A stretch of DNA of 64,000 bases from assembly GCA_947473045.1 (NCBI GenBank), contig CANJCO010000015.1:24946-88945 (forward strand), in the 5' to 3' direction. The notes beneath the pieces are model-generated. The model saw only the letters and a list, made by a program, of their open reading frames with translations, did no database searches and was not told the DNA's origin. Positions 37,028 to 45,641 of this stretch are shown one piece after another. Every line of letters begins with the position of its first letter. Position 1 is the first letter of the stretch. This stretch comes from Myxococcales bacterium (GTDB taxonomy: Bacteria > Myxococcota_A > Polyangia > Polyangiales > Polyangiaceae). Made by a program: the position numbers and the translations under genes.

Positions 37028-37105
37028 GGCGCGCTGTTCACACGCCTGAACACGCATGTTCAGACGTCTGAACACGGGTGTTCACACGCCTGAACACGGC
37101 GCGCC
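37028..37105. repeat. Array of three 18-base palindromic repeats (six alternating half-sites) in a convergent gap
   Basis: Between two convergent stop codons lie TGTTCACACGCCTGAACA (37035-37052), TGTTCAGACGTCTGAACA (37057-37074, a perfect palindrome) and the first sequence again (37079-37096). The repeat period is exactly 22 bases. Half-sites TGTTCA and TGAACA alternate every 10 or 12 bases, so all face one side of the helix. GGCGCGC (37028-37034) and GGCGCGCC (37098-37105) flank the array. It may be a protein-binding array, a cruciform, or a multi-hairpin bidirectional terminator; no T-runs are present. Confidence 0.9.
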
Positions 37106-37108
37106 GGT

Positions 37109-38845
37109 CTACTGGTAGACCACGAGGTACGACGAGAGCACGATGTTGCCCGAGTCGTCGGGCGGCGGGGCCGACTTCTGGAACAGCCCCTGGTAGCTGA
37201 TCGTCGCGGTCTGGCCGGGGGTCACGTCCTTCGTGACGTCGACCACCCAGGGAGCGACGGGTGCCCCCGGGCACCAGCCTCCGCGACCGAGCCACCATGT
37301 GCCGGCCTGATTGGGCGTCATGCCCTCGGTCATCATGGCCTTCATGCAGCCGTCGTTGGTCGAGGCCATGGTGAACTCGCGCAGGTACGACTTGGCGTTG
37401 ACCTGAAACTGGTGCTGATGATTGCAAAACTCAGCGCAGTTGTTGTTGGAGCCGCCGTGGCCGGTGAGGATCGCCCAGAGCTCCACGCGCTTCGCCGCTG
37501 CGGGAATGGGGACCTTTACCGGGGCGCGACCGTCGTTGTATTTCGAGTTGAAAGCGCCGCCTTCGTAGAGAAACGTCGCCTGGGCGGGCGCGTAGCCCTT
37601 CTTCTTGTTCGATAGCCGCAGCGTCAGCTTGGTGCCGGTCGGCTGCTTGTTCCACGGCGTCGAGAAATACCAGCGGAAGTGCTGCATTCCGCCGTCTTTG
37701 AGGTGCACGAGCATCGGCGTGGCGTCGACCACCCAGTGCGTCTCGCGGTGATAGCTCGTGATGAAGCGCGCGATTTCCACGTCTTTCGTGGCGGGGCCGC
37801 CGTCCGGTGGCCCGGCGTCGCTGCCGTCGGGCCGCCTCACGAACAAGTAGGCGAGGTAGTCCCACGCGCCGCAGTTGTTGTCCTCCTCGGCCTTGTCGGG
37901 GTTGGGACACATTTGCGTGACCTCCACCTCGAGCGTGTCGAAACCCGCCATTTGCTGGGCCGTCGGCAGCTGCACGTCGGTCTCGGCGAACTCGCTGAGC
38001 ACTTCGCCTTTCCACAGGTCGATCAGGGTCGCTCCCTCGGCGTCGAGCTTCACCTGGCGATCGGCCTCGGCGTTCATGTACACGACCTCGTTGGTCGCGT
38101 AGGCCAGGTTGGCTTTCCACGGCCATTGCGCGGTCGCGTCGTAGCGCTTGATGTCGGCTAGATTGCCGACGCCGCGAATGCGCTGGGCGCGGTCGATCGC
38201 GAACCCTCGAAACAGGTGCGCCGTGAACGGCTTCGACATCCACGCGTCGATCTCCTGCGCGTGGTGAGCGACGACGTGGAGGCGCCCGCCCCAGTGCGCG
38301 GCGTCGGCCTCCGGGAGCTTGGCCAGGAGGTTCGTCACCCGCGCTTGCATCGCGGCGACGCTGGCGTCCGCGACCGACGCGGAGGTGCGGTTCGAAAGAA
38401 AAAAGTAGTGCGCGTTCTTCGGCGATTGCTTCACCAGCTGCGCGAGATCGGCGTCGCTCGCCCAGACGCTTGTAGCGTCGACGCTGCTCACGAGAAGGCT
38501 GTCAGGAATAAAGACGTAGGAGTCGCAGCCTGAAAACTGCTGCTTGAAGTTGAACGAGGTTCCATCGGCCAACGGAAGCGTGAAGTCGTCGGCGAGGTCG
38601 CCGCGATGCACGCCGTACGGGCCCGCCGAAAAAGCCGCAGCGGTGAGATTCTGCGACTGGCAAAAGGTGGGCTCCGCGTCGACGTCTGCTTCCGGCGCGA
38701 CGCTGACATCGGGCGTCGAGGCGTCGATGCCGGTCGCGGCCACCGGATCGCTCGAACACGAGGCGAGCGCGAACCCTGAGCCACCCGCCGCGACAACTCC
38801 GAGAGTGAGCCAACGAGCTACGCCGACAAGGGAAGAATTGCGCAC
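37109..38845 (-). CDS. PNGase F-like (peptide-N-glycosidase F domain) lipoprotein
   Basis: A 578-residue lipoprotein starting at GTG 38845, with a strong GGAGG five bases upstream and a lipobox LASC at Cys30. An Asp-rich linker precedes an N-terminal region of about 250 residues with thioredoxin-like traits (GDLADDFTLPLADG, FIPDSLLVSS). The C-terminal third carries PNGase F C-terminal domain marks: CGAWDYLAYLFV, EIARFITSYHRETHW, LTGHGGSNNNCAEFCNHQHQFQVN split over about 480-505, and WWLGRGGWCPGAPV. PNGase F removes N-glycans from glycoproteins. The predatory or saprophytic use suggested by a cell-surface form is inference. It converges on the choice-of-anchor-L pair. Confidence 0.8.
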   Translation of the reverse strand: MRNSSLVGVARWLTLGVVAAGGSGFALASCSSDPVAATGIDASTPDVSVAPEADVDAEPTFCQSQNLTAAAFSAGPYGVHRGDLADDFTLPLADGTSFNFKQQFSGCDSYVFIPDSLLVSSVDATSVWASDADLAQLVKQSPKNAHYFFLSNRTSASVADASVAAMQARVTNLLAKLPEADAAHWGGRLHVVAHHAQEIDAWMSKPFTAHLFRGFAIDRAQRIRGVGNLADIKRYDATAQWPWKANLAYATNEVVYMNAEADRQVKLDAEGATLIDLWKGEVLSEFAETDVQLPTAQQMAGFDTLEVEVTQMCPNPDKAEEDNNCGAWDYLAYLFVRRPDGSDAGPPDGGPATKDVEIARFITSYHRETHWVVDATPMLVHLKDGGMQHFRWYFSTPWNKQPTGTKLTLRLSNKKKGYAPAQATFLYEGGAFNSKYNDGRAPVKVPIPAAAKRVELWAILTGHGGSNNNCAEFCNHQHQFQVNAKSYLREFTMASTNDGCMKAMMTEGMTPNQAGTWWLGRGGWCPGAPVAPWVVDVTKDVTPGQTATISYQGLFQKSAPPPDDSGNIVLSSYLVVYQ

Positions 38846-39031
38846 GGTAACCTCCGCCCTGATCTGTATCGACCTCTGCGCGCCGGCGCAAGCAAGGGGA
38901 CGGTCGTGGGGCAATGTGGCGCAGCGCGAACCTCCTGCGGCGCCATGGTGCGACACAAGGTCCGATGCGCGGCTCGAATGGGCCGCTTTCGCTGCGCGTT
39001 TAGGCTCTGCTCGTTTTGGTGCATTCCTTGC

Positions 39032-40174
39032 GTGCGCGAGCCCGTGCGATTTGCCTTCCCGCTACTGTTGGTCTCTCTCGGAGTCGCTGCGTGTCATCAT
39101 CCTGCGCCGCTTCCGCACGTCGAAGAGGCTCCGCCCGGGCAGGCCTGGCTCACCGACAAGCAAGTGAGCGAGGCGAAGATCGAAGTGGCGGCGGCCGAAG
39201 AACAAAACGTCGACGACACCATTTTGACCGCCGGCGTCTTCACGTTCGACGACACCCGCGTCGCGCACATCTATTCGCCGGTCAACGGCAGGGTCACCCA
39301 AATTAGCGCGACGCTCGGACAGCGCGTGAAACGCGGCGATCCGCTCGCGGTCATCGACTCTCCCGACGTCGGGCAGTTTTCGGCTGACGTTGGCAAGGCC
39401 CAGGCCGACCTCATCGCGGCCGAGCACGATTTCAACCGCAAGAAGGAGCTGTTCGCCGCGCACGCCTGCTCCCAGGCCGACTACGAGCAGTCCGAAGACA
39501 ACTACCGCAAGGCGCAGGCGGAAATCGAGCGGGCGCGCCAGAAGATGCGGCTTCTGCACGGCGCCAGCGGTGGCATGGTCAGCCAGGGCTACGCCCTCAC
39601 ATCGCCGATCGACGGAGAGGTCATCGCCCGCGCGGTGTCGCCGGGCGTTGAAGTTCAGGGCCAATATGGCGGCAACAATCCGGTTGAATTGTTCACCGTG
39701 GGCGAGCTCGACCGCGTGTGGCTGCTCGCTGACGTCTACGAGATGGATCTGGCCCGCGTGAAGGTTGGCTCCAAGGTCTCGGTCAAGGTCGTCGCCTACC
39801 CGACGCGCGCGTTCACCGGCAAGCTCGACTGGATCAGCGGCACCCTCGACAAAGGCACGCGCACGATCAAAGTGCGATGCACCTTCGAAAACCCCGAGCG
39901 GCTGCTCAAGCCCGAGATGTACTCGACCGTGAGCATCTCGGTCGAGGAACGCAAGGCGCTCGCGCTCCCGCGAAACGCGGTGCTGCGAATGGGAGAGCAG
40001 ACGATCGTGTTCGTCGAAGTCGGCAAGGCCGCCGACGGTCGCACCAAGTTCGAGCGACGTCCGGTCAGCATCGACGAAGGCGAGGGGAGCGCGTGGCTGC
40101 CGGTTGAACACGGCGTCGAAAAGGGCACGCGCGTCGTGGTCTCCGGCGGCGTTCTGCTGACCGGAATGATCTAG
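39032..40174 (+). CDS. RND efflux periplasmic adaptor (CusB/CzcB-like membrane fusion protein)
   Basis: Links the inner-membrane RND pump to an outer-membrane channel. The 380-residue protein starts at GTG 39032 with a lipoprotein leader ending GVAAC (Cys21) and a His/Pro patch (HHPAPLPH) typical of metal-efflux adaptors. The biotinyl-lipoyl halves (YSPVNGRVTQISATLGQRVKRGDPLAVI and LTSPIDGEVIARAVSPGVEV) flank an alpha-hairpin (about 110-185). Beta-barrel and membrane-proximal domains follow. No Met-rich Cus motif is seen, so the metal cannot be named. The pump gene follows after 20 bases. No outer-membrane factor is present in the window. Confidence 0.87.
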   Translation: MREPVRFAFPLLLVSLGVAACHHPAPLPHVEEAPPGQAWLTDKQVSEAKIEVAAAEEQNVDDTILTAGVFTFDDTRVAHIYSPVNGRVTQISATLGQRVKRGDPLAVIDSPDVGQFSADVGKAQADLIAAEHDFNRKKELFAAHACSQADYEQSEDNYRKAQAEIERARQKMRLLHGASGGMVSQGYALTSPIDGEVIARAVSPGVEVQGQYGGNNPVELFTVGELDRVWLLADVYEMDLARVKVGSKVSVKVVAYPTRAFTGKLDWISGTLDKGTRTIKVRCTFENPERLLKPEMYSTVSISVEERKALALPRNAVLRMGEQTIVFVEVGKAADGRTKFERRPVSIDEGEGSAWLPVEHGVEKGTRVVVSGGVLLTGMI

Positions 40175-40194
40175 GCGCGAGGCGACGTATCACC

Positions 40195-43100
40195 ATGATT
40201 CAGCGTCTCGTCGCGTTCGCGCTCCGCATGCCCATCATCATCCTCGCTTCGGCGGCGGTGATCATCGTCGCAGGGCTTTTTGCCTACGGCGATCTCGACA
40301 TCGAGGCGTACCCGAACCCCGTTCCTCCGCTCGTTGAGATCATCACCCAGCCCGACGGTTCGAGCGCCGAAGAAGTCGAGCGCTACGTGACCATCCCGCT
40401 CGAGCTCGGCCTTGCGGGAATGCCGGGGCTCGACCACATTCGCAGCCAGTCGCTCTTCGGCTTGTCGGACGTGAAGTGCTACTTCAAGTGGGGGGTCAGC
40501 TACCAACAGGCGCGCCAGGAGGTCATCAATCGCCTCCAGTTCACCGAGCTGCCGAAGAACGCCTCGCCCACGCTGTCTCCGTGGAACGCGATCGGCGAGG
40601 TGTACCGCTACACGCTCAAGGGCCCGGGCTACACGCCGCGCGAGCTCAAGACCGCCCAGGACTGGCTGCTCGAGCGCGAGTTCAAGCAAGTGCCGGGCGT
40701 GATCGACGTGACGAGCTTCGGCGGCGAGACGAAGCAGTTCCACGTCGGCGTCGACCCTTACCGTTTGCGCGGTCAAAACGTCTCCCTCGACCAGCTCATT
40801 TCTGCCATTTCCAACGCAAACCAGAACGTCGGCGGGCAGCGCCTCGTCATCGGCGAGCAGTCGTACAACGTTCGCGGCATCGGGCTTTTGCGCAACGTTC
40901 ACGACATCGACGACATCGTCATCACCGAGCGCGACGGCGTTCCCATTCGCGTGAAAGACATCGCCACGACGGACGTTGGCGGTACCCCAAAGCTCGGCAT
41001 CGTGGGTCACGATGACGAGCCTGACGTCGTGCAGGGCATCGTGCTCATGCGCTACGGCGGAGAGACGCCGGAGACGCTGAAGGGCGTGCACGAGCGCGTC
41101 GAACAGATCAAGAAATTCCACCGCCTGCCGCCCGGCATGGAAATCGAGCCCTATTACGATCGCGGCAACCTCGTGAAGCTCACGACGCACACCGTGCTCG
41201 AAAATGTGATCGTCGGCATCGTCCTCGTCTCCATCGTGCTGTTCGTGTTTTTGGGCCACACGCGCGCCGCGCTCATCACGGCGCTCAACATTCCGCTCGC
41301 GCTGCTCATCGCGTTTTGCGGTCTCGTGGTGACCAAGACGAGCGCGAACCTCATCTCGATCGGCGCCGTAGACTTCGGCATCGTCGTCGACAGCACCGTC
41401 ATCATGATGGAGAACATCTTCCGGCACCTCGGCTCGCACGGGCGCGGCTCAATGCGCGACCGCATCCAGTCGGGCGCCCGCGAAGTCGCCGGGCCGATGA
41501 CGTTCTCGACGGTCATTATCGGCATCGCATTTTTGCCCCTTTTCACGATGACGGGCGTGTCGGGTGTCATCTTCTCTCCGATGGCCAGCACCTACGCATT
41601 CGCCATCGGGGGCGCGATCGTGATGGCGCTCACGCTCACGCCGGTGCTCGCGTCGAAGTTCGTCTCTGCGCAGAGCGAAGAGCGGGAGAGCCTCATCATG
41701 CGCGTGCTGCACCGCGTGTACGCGCGCCCCTCTGAAGCCCTCATGAAACGTCCGATGCTCGCGCTCGGCATGACCGCAGCGCTGTGCCTCGCGTGCGCGG
41801 GCCTGTTTCCGCTGCTTGGCGGCGAGTTCATGCCCAAGCTCGAAGAGGGCAATTTCTGGATCCGCGCCACGTTGCCCACGTCGATTTCGCTCGAGCAGTC
41901 GTCGAAGTACGTCGGCCGCATGCGCGACATTCTTCGCGGCTGTCCCGAAGACAAAAACGTGAAATGCACCGAGGAAAATCGCAAGCATCGCGAGATTCAG
42001 ACCGTGATCTCGCAGCTGGGGCGCCCCGACGACGGCACCGACGTTTCGGGGTTTCACAACATCGAGCTCTTCGCGCCGCTGCGCCCGTTCGATGAGTGGC
42101 CGCGCGGTCAGACCAAAGAGAAGCTGACCGACGAGCTGTCGCGCGAGATGAACGAGGCGTTTCCAGGCGTCGTGTTCAACTTTTCGCAGATGATCTCCGA
42201 CAACGTCGAAGAGGCCATCAGCGGCGTGAAGGGCGAAAACTCGGTAAAGGTCGTCGGCACAGACATCAAGACCAACGAGGACAACGCCAACGCCATCGCC
42301 GACGTGATGGGGCAGGTGCCCGGCGTCAAAGATCTGGGCGTGTTCCACTCGCTCGGCCAGCCGAACGTCAAGATCGTGCCCGATCGCGCCGCGTGCGCGC
42401 GCTACGGCCTCAACACGGGCGACGTCGAGCAGATCGTGCAGGCGGCGATCGGTGGCCAGGCGGTCACCCGCGTCTACGAGGGGGAGCGCCACTTCGACCT
42501 CACCGTTCGCTGGCTTCAGCCTTACCGCCAATCGATCGAGGCCATCCGCGAGATCACCGTTTCGACGCCCGATCACCACGTCATTCCCCTCGGGCAAATC
42601 GCGCACGTGTCTCAAGAAGATGGCCCCGCGATCATCTACCGCGAAGACGGCTCGCGCTACGTCCCCGTAAAGTTCTCGGTTCGCGGCCGCGATTTGCAGT
42701 CGACGGTCTCGGATGCGCAGGCCCGCATCCGCGACAAAGTGCACATGCCCTACGACTCGCATCTCGAATGGGGGGGCGAGCTCAACGAGCTGAAAGAGGC
42801 GTTTCAGCGCCTGATCGTGATCGTTCCGGTCACCCTCGCCCTCATCGTCTTTCTCGTCTACGGCGCGACGCGAAGCTGGCTCGATACCTTCATCGTCGTC
42901 ATTTCCATCCCGGTGGCGTGCACCGGCGGGGCGCTGGCGCTGCTCGTGACCGGCGTGAACTTCTCGGTGTCGGCCGCGATGGGCTTCATCTCGATTTTCG
43001 GCATCGCGATTCAAGACGCCATCCTCGTCGTGACCTATTTTCAGCGGCTGCGGAACGTCGAGGGTCTACCGCTCGAAGAGGCCGCCCGACAGGCCGGCGA

Positions 43101-43365
43101 GAAGCGCTTCCGGCCTGCGCTCATGACCACCCTCGTCGCGACCCTTGGCCTTCTGCCGGCGGCGCTGTCGAACGGTATCGGCGCGCAAACGCAGAAGCCG
43201 CTGGCCATCGTGGTGATTGGCGGCTCGATGATCCTGGCGCTGCTCTCGCGGGTGCGACAGCCGCCGCTCATCGTTCTGCTGCATCGGTGGTTCGACAAGC
43301 CCGCGCCCCAACCGATGATGTCGATTCCGCCTCCTGGCATGTCGCTTCCGCCGCCGTCGATGTGA
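40195..43365 (+). CDS. Heavy-metal-type RND efflux pump (CzcA/CusA family)
   Basis: A 1056-residue proton-driven transporter with 12 transmembrane helices and two large periplasmic loops. Family marks include AYPNPVPPLVEIITQP (about 39), the pore region GLSDVKCYFKWG and helix 4 with DFGIVVDSTVIMMEN (the DFGxxxD proton-relay motif of CzcA-like pumps). GGEFMPKLEEGNFWIRATLP comes after the first membrane block, with GMPGLDHIRSQS at the N-terminal side. The last helix carries the SRVRQPPLIVLLHRW variant. The C-terminal tail is Pro/Met-rich (PPPGMSLPPPSM), possibly metal-binding. Start ATG 40195, co-transcribed with the adaptor gene. Divalent-cation export is inferred from family; the exact ion is unknown. 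Confidence 0.9.
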   Translation: MIQRLVAFALRMPIIILASAAVIIVAGLFAYGDLDIEAYPNPVPPLVEIITQPDGSSAEEVERYVTIPLELGLAGMPGLDHIRSQSLFGLSDVKCYFKWGVSYQQARQEVINRLQFTELPKNASPTLSPWNAIGEVYRYTLKGPGYTPRELKTAQDWLLEREFKQVPGVIDVTSFGGETKQFHVGVDPYRLRGQNVSLDQLISAISNANQNVGGQRLVIGEQSYNVRGIGLLRNVHDIDDIVITERDGVPIRVKDIATTDVGGTPKLGIVGHDDEPDVVQGIVLMRYGGETPETLKGVHERVEQIKKFHRLPPGMEIEPYYDRGNLVKLTTHTVLENVIVGIVLVSIVLFVFLGHTRAALITALNIPLALLIAFCGLVVTKTSANLISIGAVDFGIVVDSTVIMMENIFRHLGSHGRGSMRDRIQSGAREVAGPMTFSTVIIGIAFLPLFTMTGVSGVIFSPMASTYAFAIGGAIVMALTLTPVLASKFVSAQSEERESLIMRVLHRVYARPSEALMKRPMLALGMTAALCLACAGLFPLLGGEFMPKLEEGNFWIRATLPTSISLEQSSKYVGRMRDILRGCPEDKNVKCTEENRKHREIQTVISQLGRPDDGTDVSGFHNIELFAPLRPFDEWPRGQTKEKLTDELSREMNEAFPGVVFNFSQMISDNVEEAISGVKGENSVKVVGTDIKTNEDNANAIADVMGQVPGVKDLGVFHSLGQPNVKIVPDRAACARYGLNTGDVEQIVQAAIGGQAVTRVYEGERHFDLTVRWLQPYRQSIEAIREITVSTPDHHVIPLGQIAHVSQEDGPAIIYREDGSRYVPVKFSVRGRDLQSTVSDAQARIRDKVHMPYDSHLEWGGELNELKEAFQRLIVIVPVTLALIVFLVYGATRSWLDTFIVVISIPVACTGGALALLVTGVNFSVSAAMGFISIFGIAIQDAILVVTYFQRLRNVEGLPLEEAARQAGEKRFRPALMTTLVATLGLLPAALSNGIGAQTQKPLAIVVIGGSMILALLSRVRQPPLIVLLHRWFDKPAPQPMMSIPPPGMSLPPPSM

Positions 43366-43414
43366 CCTTGACGAGCCTGCGGGCGGCTGGTTGTCTGCCC
43401 CCAAACAGGTGCCC

Positions 43415-44809
43415 ATGTTCTCGAAGGTTCTCATCGCCAACCGCGGCGAAATCGCCCGCCGCGTCATTCGCACGTGCAAACGCCTCGGCATCGCCACGGT
43501 CGCCGTCTACTCGGAGGCTGACCGCGATGCGCCCCACGTCTTCGAGGCCGACGAGGCTGTGCTCCTCGGTCCGGCGCCCGCGAAAGACTCCTACCTGTCG
43601 ATCCCCGCTATTTTGGCAGCGATCGCGCAGACGGGAGCCGACGCGGTGCACCCGGGCTACGGTTTTCTGAGCGAAAAGAGCGCGTTCGCGCAGGCGGTCG
43701 CCGATGCTGGCGCCGTGTTCATCGGGCCGCCGCCGGCGGTGCTCGATGCCTTCGGAGACAAGATGAAAGCGCGCCACGTCGCGCTCGCAGCCGGAACGCG
43801 CCCGGTGCCCGGAAGCAACGAGCCGCTTGCCATCGATACGCCCGAAGACTTCGCGCGCGCCAGAGAGCTCGCGGCCGCGATTGGCTATCCGATCGTCGCC
43901 AAGGCGGTCGGCGGCGGCGGTGGCATCGGCATGAACATCGCGCGAGATGAAGCGGCGCTCGAGCGCGCGCTCAAGAGCTGCTCCGATCGCGGGCGCGCCT
44001 CGTTCGCTGACGCCCGCGTCTACATGGAACGCTACGTCTCGGTCCCAAGGCACATCGAGGTGCAGGTGTTCTGCGACGGCCACGGTCAGGCCTTCGCGCT
44101 CGGCGAGCGGGAGTGCAGCCTCCAGCGCCGCCACCAGAAGATCGTCGAAGAGTCTCCGTCGCCAGCGGCGTTCTTTTCAGGCGAAGAAGGCGAGGCGCGC
44201 AGAGAGGCGCTCTACGCGGCGGCGCTGCGCGTGGTCAAGAGCGTTGGCTACGTGGGCGCCGGAACCTGCGAGTTCATCGCAGACGCCAGCGGTGAGCTCT
44301 TCTTCCTCGAGGTCAACGCGCGCCTGCAAGTCGAGCATCCCGCCACCGAGATGGTCACACGCCTCGACCTCGTCGAGCTCCAGCTCCGCGTAGCCGCCGG
44401 CGAGCGCCTCGCCGACCTGTCCAACGTCGAGCGAAGGGGACACGCGATCGAAGCCCGCATTTATGCCGAAGATCCGAGCAAGGGGTTCATCCCCAAGCCC
44501 GGTGACATCACCGAGCTGATCTGGGCCGGCGGCGTGGGTGACGCGCAGTCCGAGCGCCTGCGCGTCGAGAGCGGCGTTCGCGCACCGGCGAAGGTCACTC
44601 CCTTCTACGATCCGATGATCGCCAAGGTCGTCGCGTGGAGCGAAACGCGCCAGGGCGCGATCGACGAGCTCGATCGGGCGCTCGCAGGGACGACGATCGC
44701 TCCGTGCGTTACGAACCTTTCGTTCTTGCGAAAAACGTTCGCTTCAGACGAATTTCGCAGCGGCCAGTACGACACCGCCTTCGCCGAGATTGTCGCAAAG
44801 CGTCCCTAG
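43415..44809 (+). CDS. accC: Biotin carboxylase (AccC-like), stand-alone
   Basis: ATP- and bicarbonate-dependent carboxylation of the biotin prosthetic group of a carrier protein. The 464-residue ATP-grasp protein has VLIANRGEIARRVIRTC (5-21), VHPGYGFLSE (about 79), the glycine-rich loop VAKAVGGGGGIGM (about 158), EVQVFCDG, ECSLQRRHQKIVEESPSP, FLEVNARLQVEHPATEMVT and RIYAEDP. All catalytic Lys, Glu and Arg residues are visible. No BCCP or carboxyltransferase gene is adjacent, so it could serve acetyl-CoA, propionyl-CoA or another acyl-CoA carboxylase. ATG 43415 is preferred over the earlier GTG and TTG. It follows the RND pump gene by 49 bases, probably without functional connection. Confidence 0.9.
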   Translation: MFSKVLIANRGEIARRVIRTCKRLGIATVAVYSEADRDAPHVFEADEAVLLGPAPAKDSYLSIPAILAAIAQTGADAVHPGYGFLSEKSAFAQAVADAGAVFIGPPPAVLDAFGDKMKARHVALAAGTRPVPGSNEPLAIDTPEDFARARELAAAIGYPIVAKAVGGGGGIGMNIARDEAALERALKSCSDRGRASFADARVYMERYVSVPRHIEVQVFCDGHGQAFALGERECSLQRRHQKIVEESPSPAAFFSGEEGEARREALYAAALRVVKSVGYVGAGTCEFIADASGELFFLEVNARLQVEHPATEMVTRLDLVELQLRVAAGERLADLSNVERRGHAIEARIYAEDPSKGFIPKPGDITELIWAGGVGDAQSERLRVESGVRAPAKVTPFYDPMIAKVVAWSETRQGAIDELDRALAGTTIAPCVTNLSFLRKTFASDEFRSGQYDTAFAEIVAKRP

Positions 44810-44833
44810 CAGGCCGTTGAAGCAGCGGCCTGC
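44809..44833 (+). terminator. Stop-overlapping hairpin terminator of the biotin carboxylase gene
   Basis: GCAGGCCG (44809-44816), nine-base loop, CGGCCTGC (44826-44833): an 8-bp perfect stem whose first base is the last base of the TAG stop codon. CTTTC follows shortly. A second small hairpin, GGAGGT-ATGC-ACCTCC, lies about 17 bases further on. The hairpin resembles one at the stop of the amidohydrolase gene at about 59.45 kb. Confidence 0.55.
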
Positions 44834-44871
44834 CAGCCTTTCATCTCGGGGAGGTATGCACCTCCGCGCCC

Positions 44872-44928
44872 CGAAAAACGCGGTTTTTCGCCGGTCCCCA
44901 CCCCACGCAATTGGCTTCGCCAATTCGT
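44872..44928. terminator. Bidirectional hairpin pair between convergent genes
   Basis: CGAAAAA-CGCGG-TTTTTCG (44872-44890) puts a T5 run on either strand. The second hairpin AATTGGC-TTC-GCCAATT (44909-44925) lies just before the end of the minus-strand methyltransferase gene. Together with the upstream stem they fill the 120-base convergent gap, so it holds terminator structures and no gene. Confidence 0.5.
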
Positions 44929-44929
44929 C

Positions 44930-45616
44930 TCAGGGTGTTTTTCGAGCGCCCTGCCAGTGCGCCGCCCGCTCGGCCGTCCAGTGGCGGTCCGAGCAGCGCT
45001 CCACGCGCAGATCGCTCAGGCCCGCCGCGCGCACCATCGCGGCGACCTCGTCGACTTCGAGCGCCGCGCGAAGAGAGTCGAAAAATAGCCCCTTTTGTCG
45101 CGGATTGTCGCCGCCGGCCACGCGTTCGACGATGCGTTCGGCGTCCTCAAGCGTGGGCGGGCGAATGAGGTCGCGCACGATGATGGCCCCGCCGGGTTTG
45201 ACGACCCGCGCGATCTCCCGAAACGCGGCGGCGGGATCGGGAATGTGATGAATCATCGAGTTGCACGCCACGAGATCGAACGACGCGTCCGGGAGGTCGA
45301 GAGCCTTGGCGTCCATTTTTTCGATGCGGCACCTCGACGACAGACCGGCGGCGACGAGCCTCGCGCGAGCAACCACCAGCATGGCCTCGGCGAGATCGAC
45401 CGCGACCATTTCGAGATTCATGCACTCTACAAGCATCAGCTCGGGGATCTGCCCTGTGCCGACGCCAATGTCGAGCACGCGGGCGCCCACGCGGCCGCCC
45501 AGTAGCGCGATCGCGTCGCGCGCGAACAGGCCGTTTGCCGCGGCGAAGTCCATCGCGTCGTAGTCCGCCGCGTCCTCGGCGGTGTCCATCACTTCGGGCT
45601 CGAGCACGCGCAGCAT
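44930..45616 (-). CDS. Class I SAM-dependent methyltransferase
   Basis: A 228-residue cytoplasmic methyltransferase of the Ubie/type 11 kind. It has motif I VLDIGVGTGQIPE (about 47-59), the acidic end of strand 2 in MVAVDLAEAML, motif II/III KMDAKALDLPDASFDLVACNSMIHHI and motif post-III VVKPGGAIIVRD. The substrate is unknown; the HHI (rather than DPPY) loop argues against N6-adenine or glutamine methylation. ATG at 45616 gives MLRVLEPEVMDT, with AGGAAA upstream; a longer frame upstream runs into the peptidase gene. It is the last gene of the minus-strand run beginning at lepA, 25 bases after the non-catalytic M16 gene. Confidence 0.8.
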   Translation of the reverse strand: MLRVLEPEVMDTAEDAADYDAMDFAAANGLFARDAIALLGGRVGARVLDIGVGTGQIPELMLVECMNLEMVAVDLAEAMLVVARARLVAAGLSSRCRIEKMDAKALDLPDASFDLVACNSMIHHIPDPAAAFREIARVVKPGGAIIVRDLIRPPTLEDAERIVERVAGGDNPRQKGLFFDSLRAALEVDEVAAMVRAAGLSDLRVERCSDRHWTAERAAHWQGARKTP

Positions 45617-45641
45617 GGGCAGGGGTTTCCTTTCTGGCGCT

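Noticed and set aside
37028..37105. Possible CRISPR or transposon end
   Set aside because: The spacers are only four bases and there is no transposase, target duplication or cas gene nearby.
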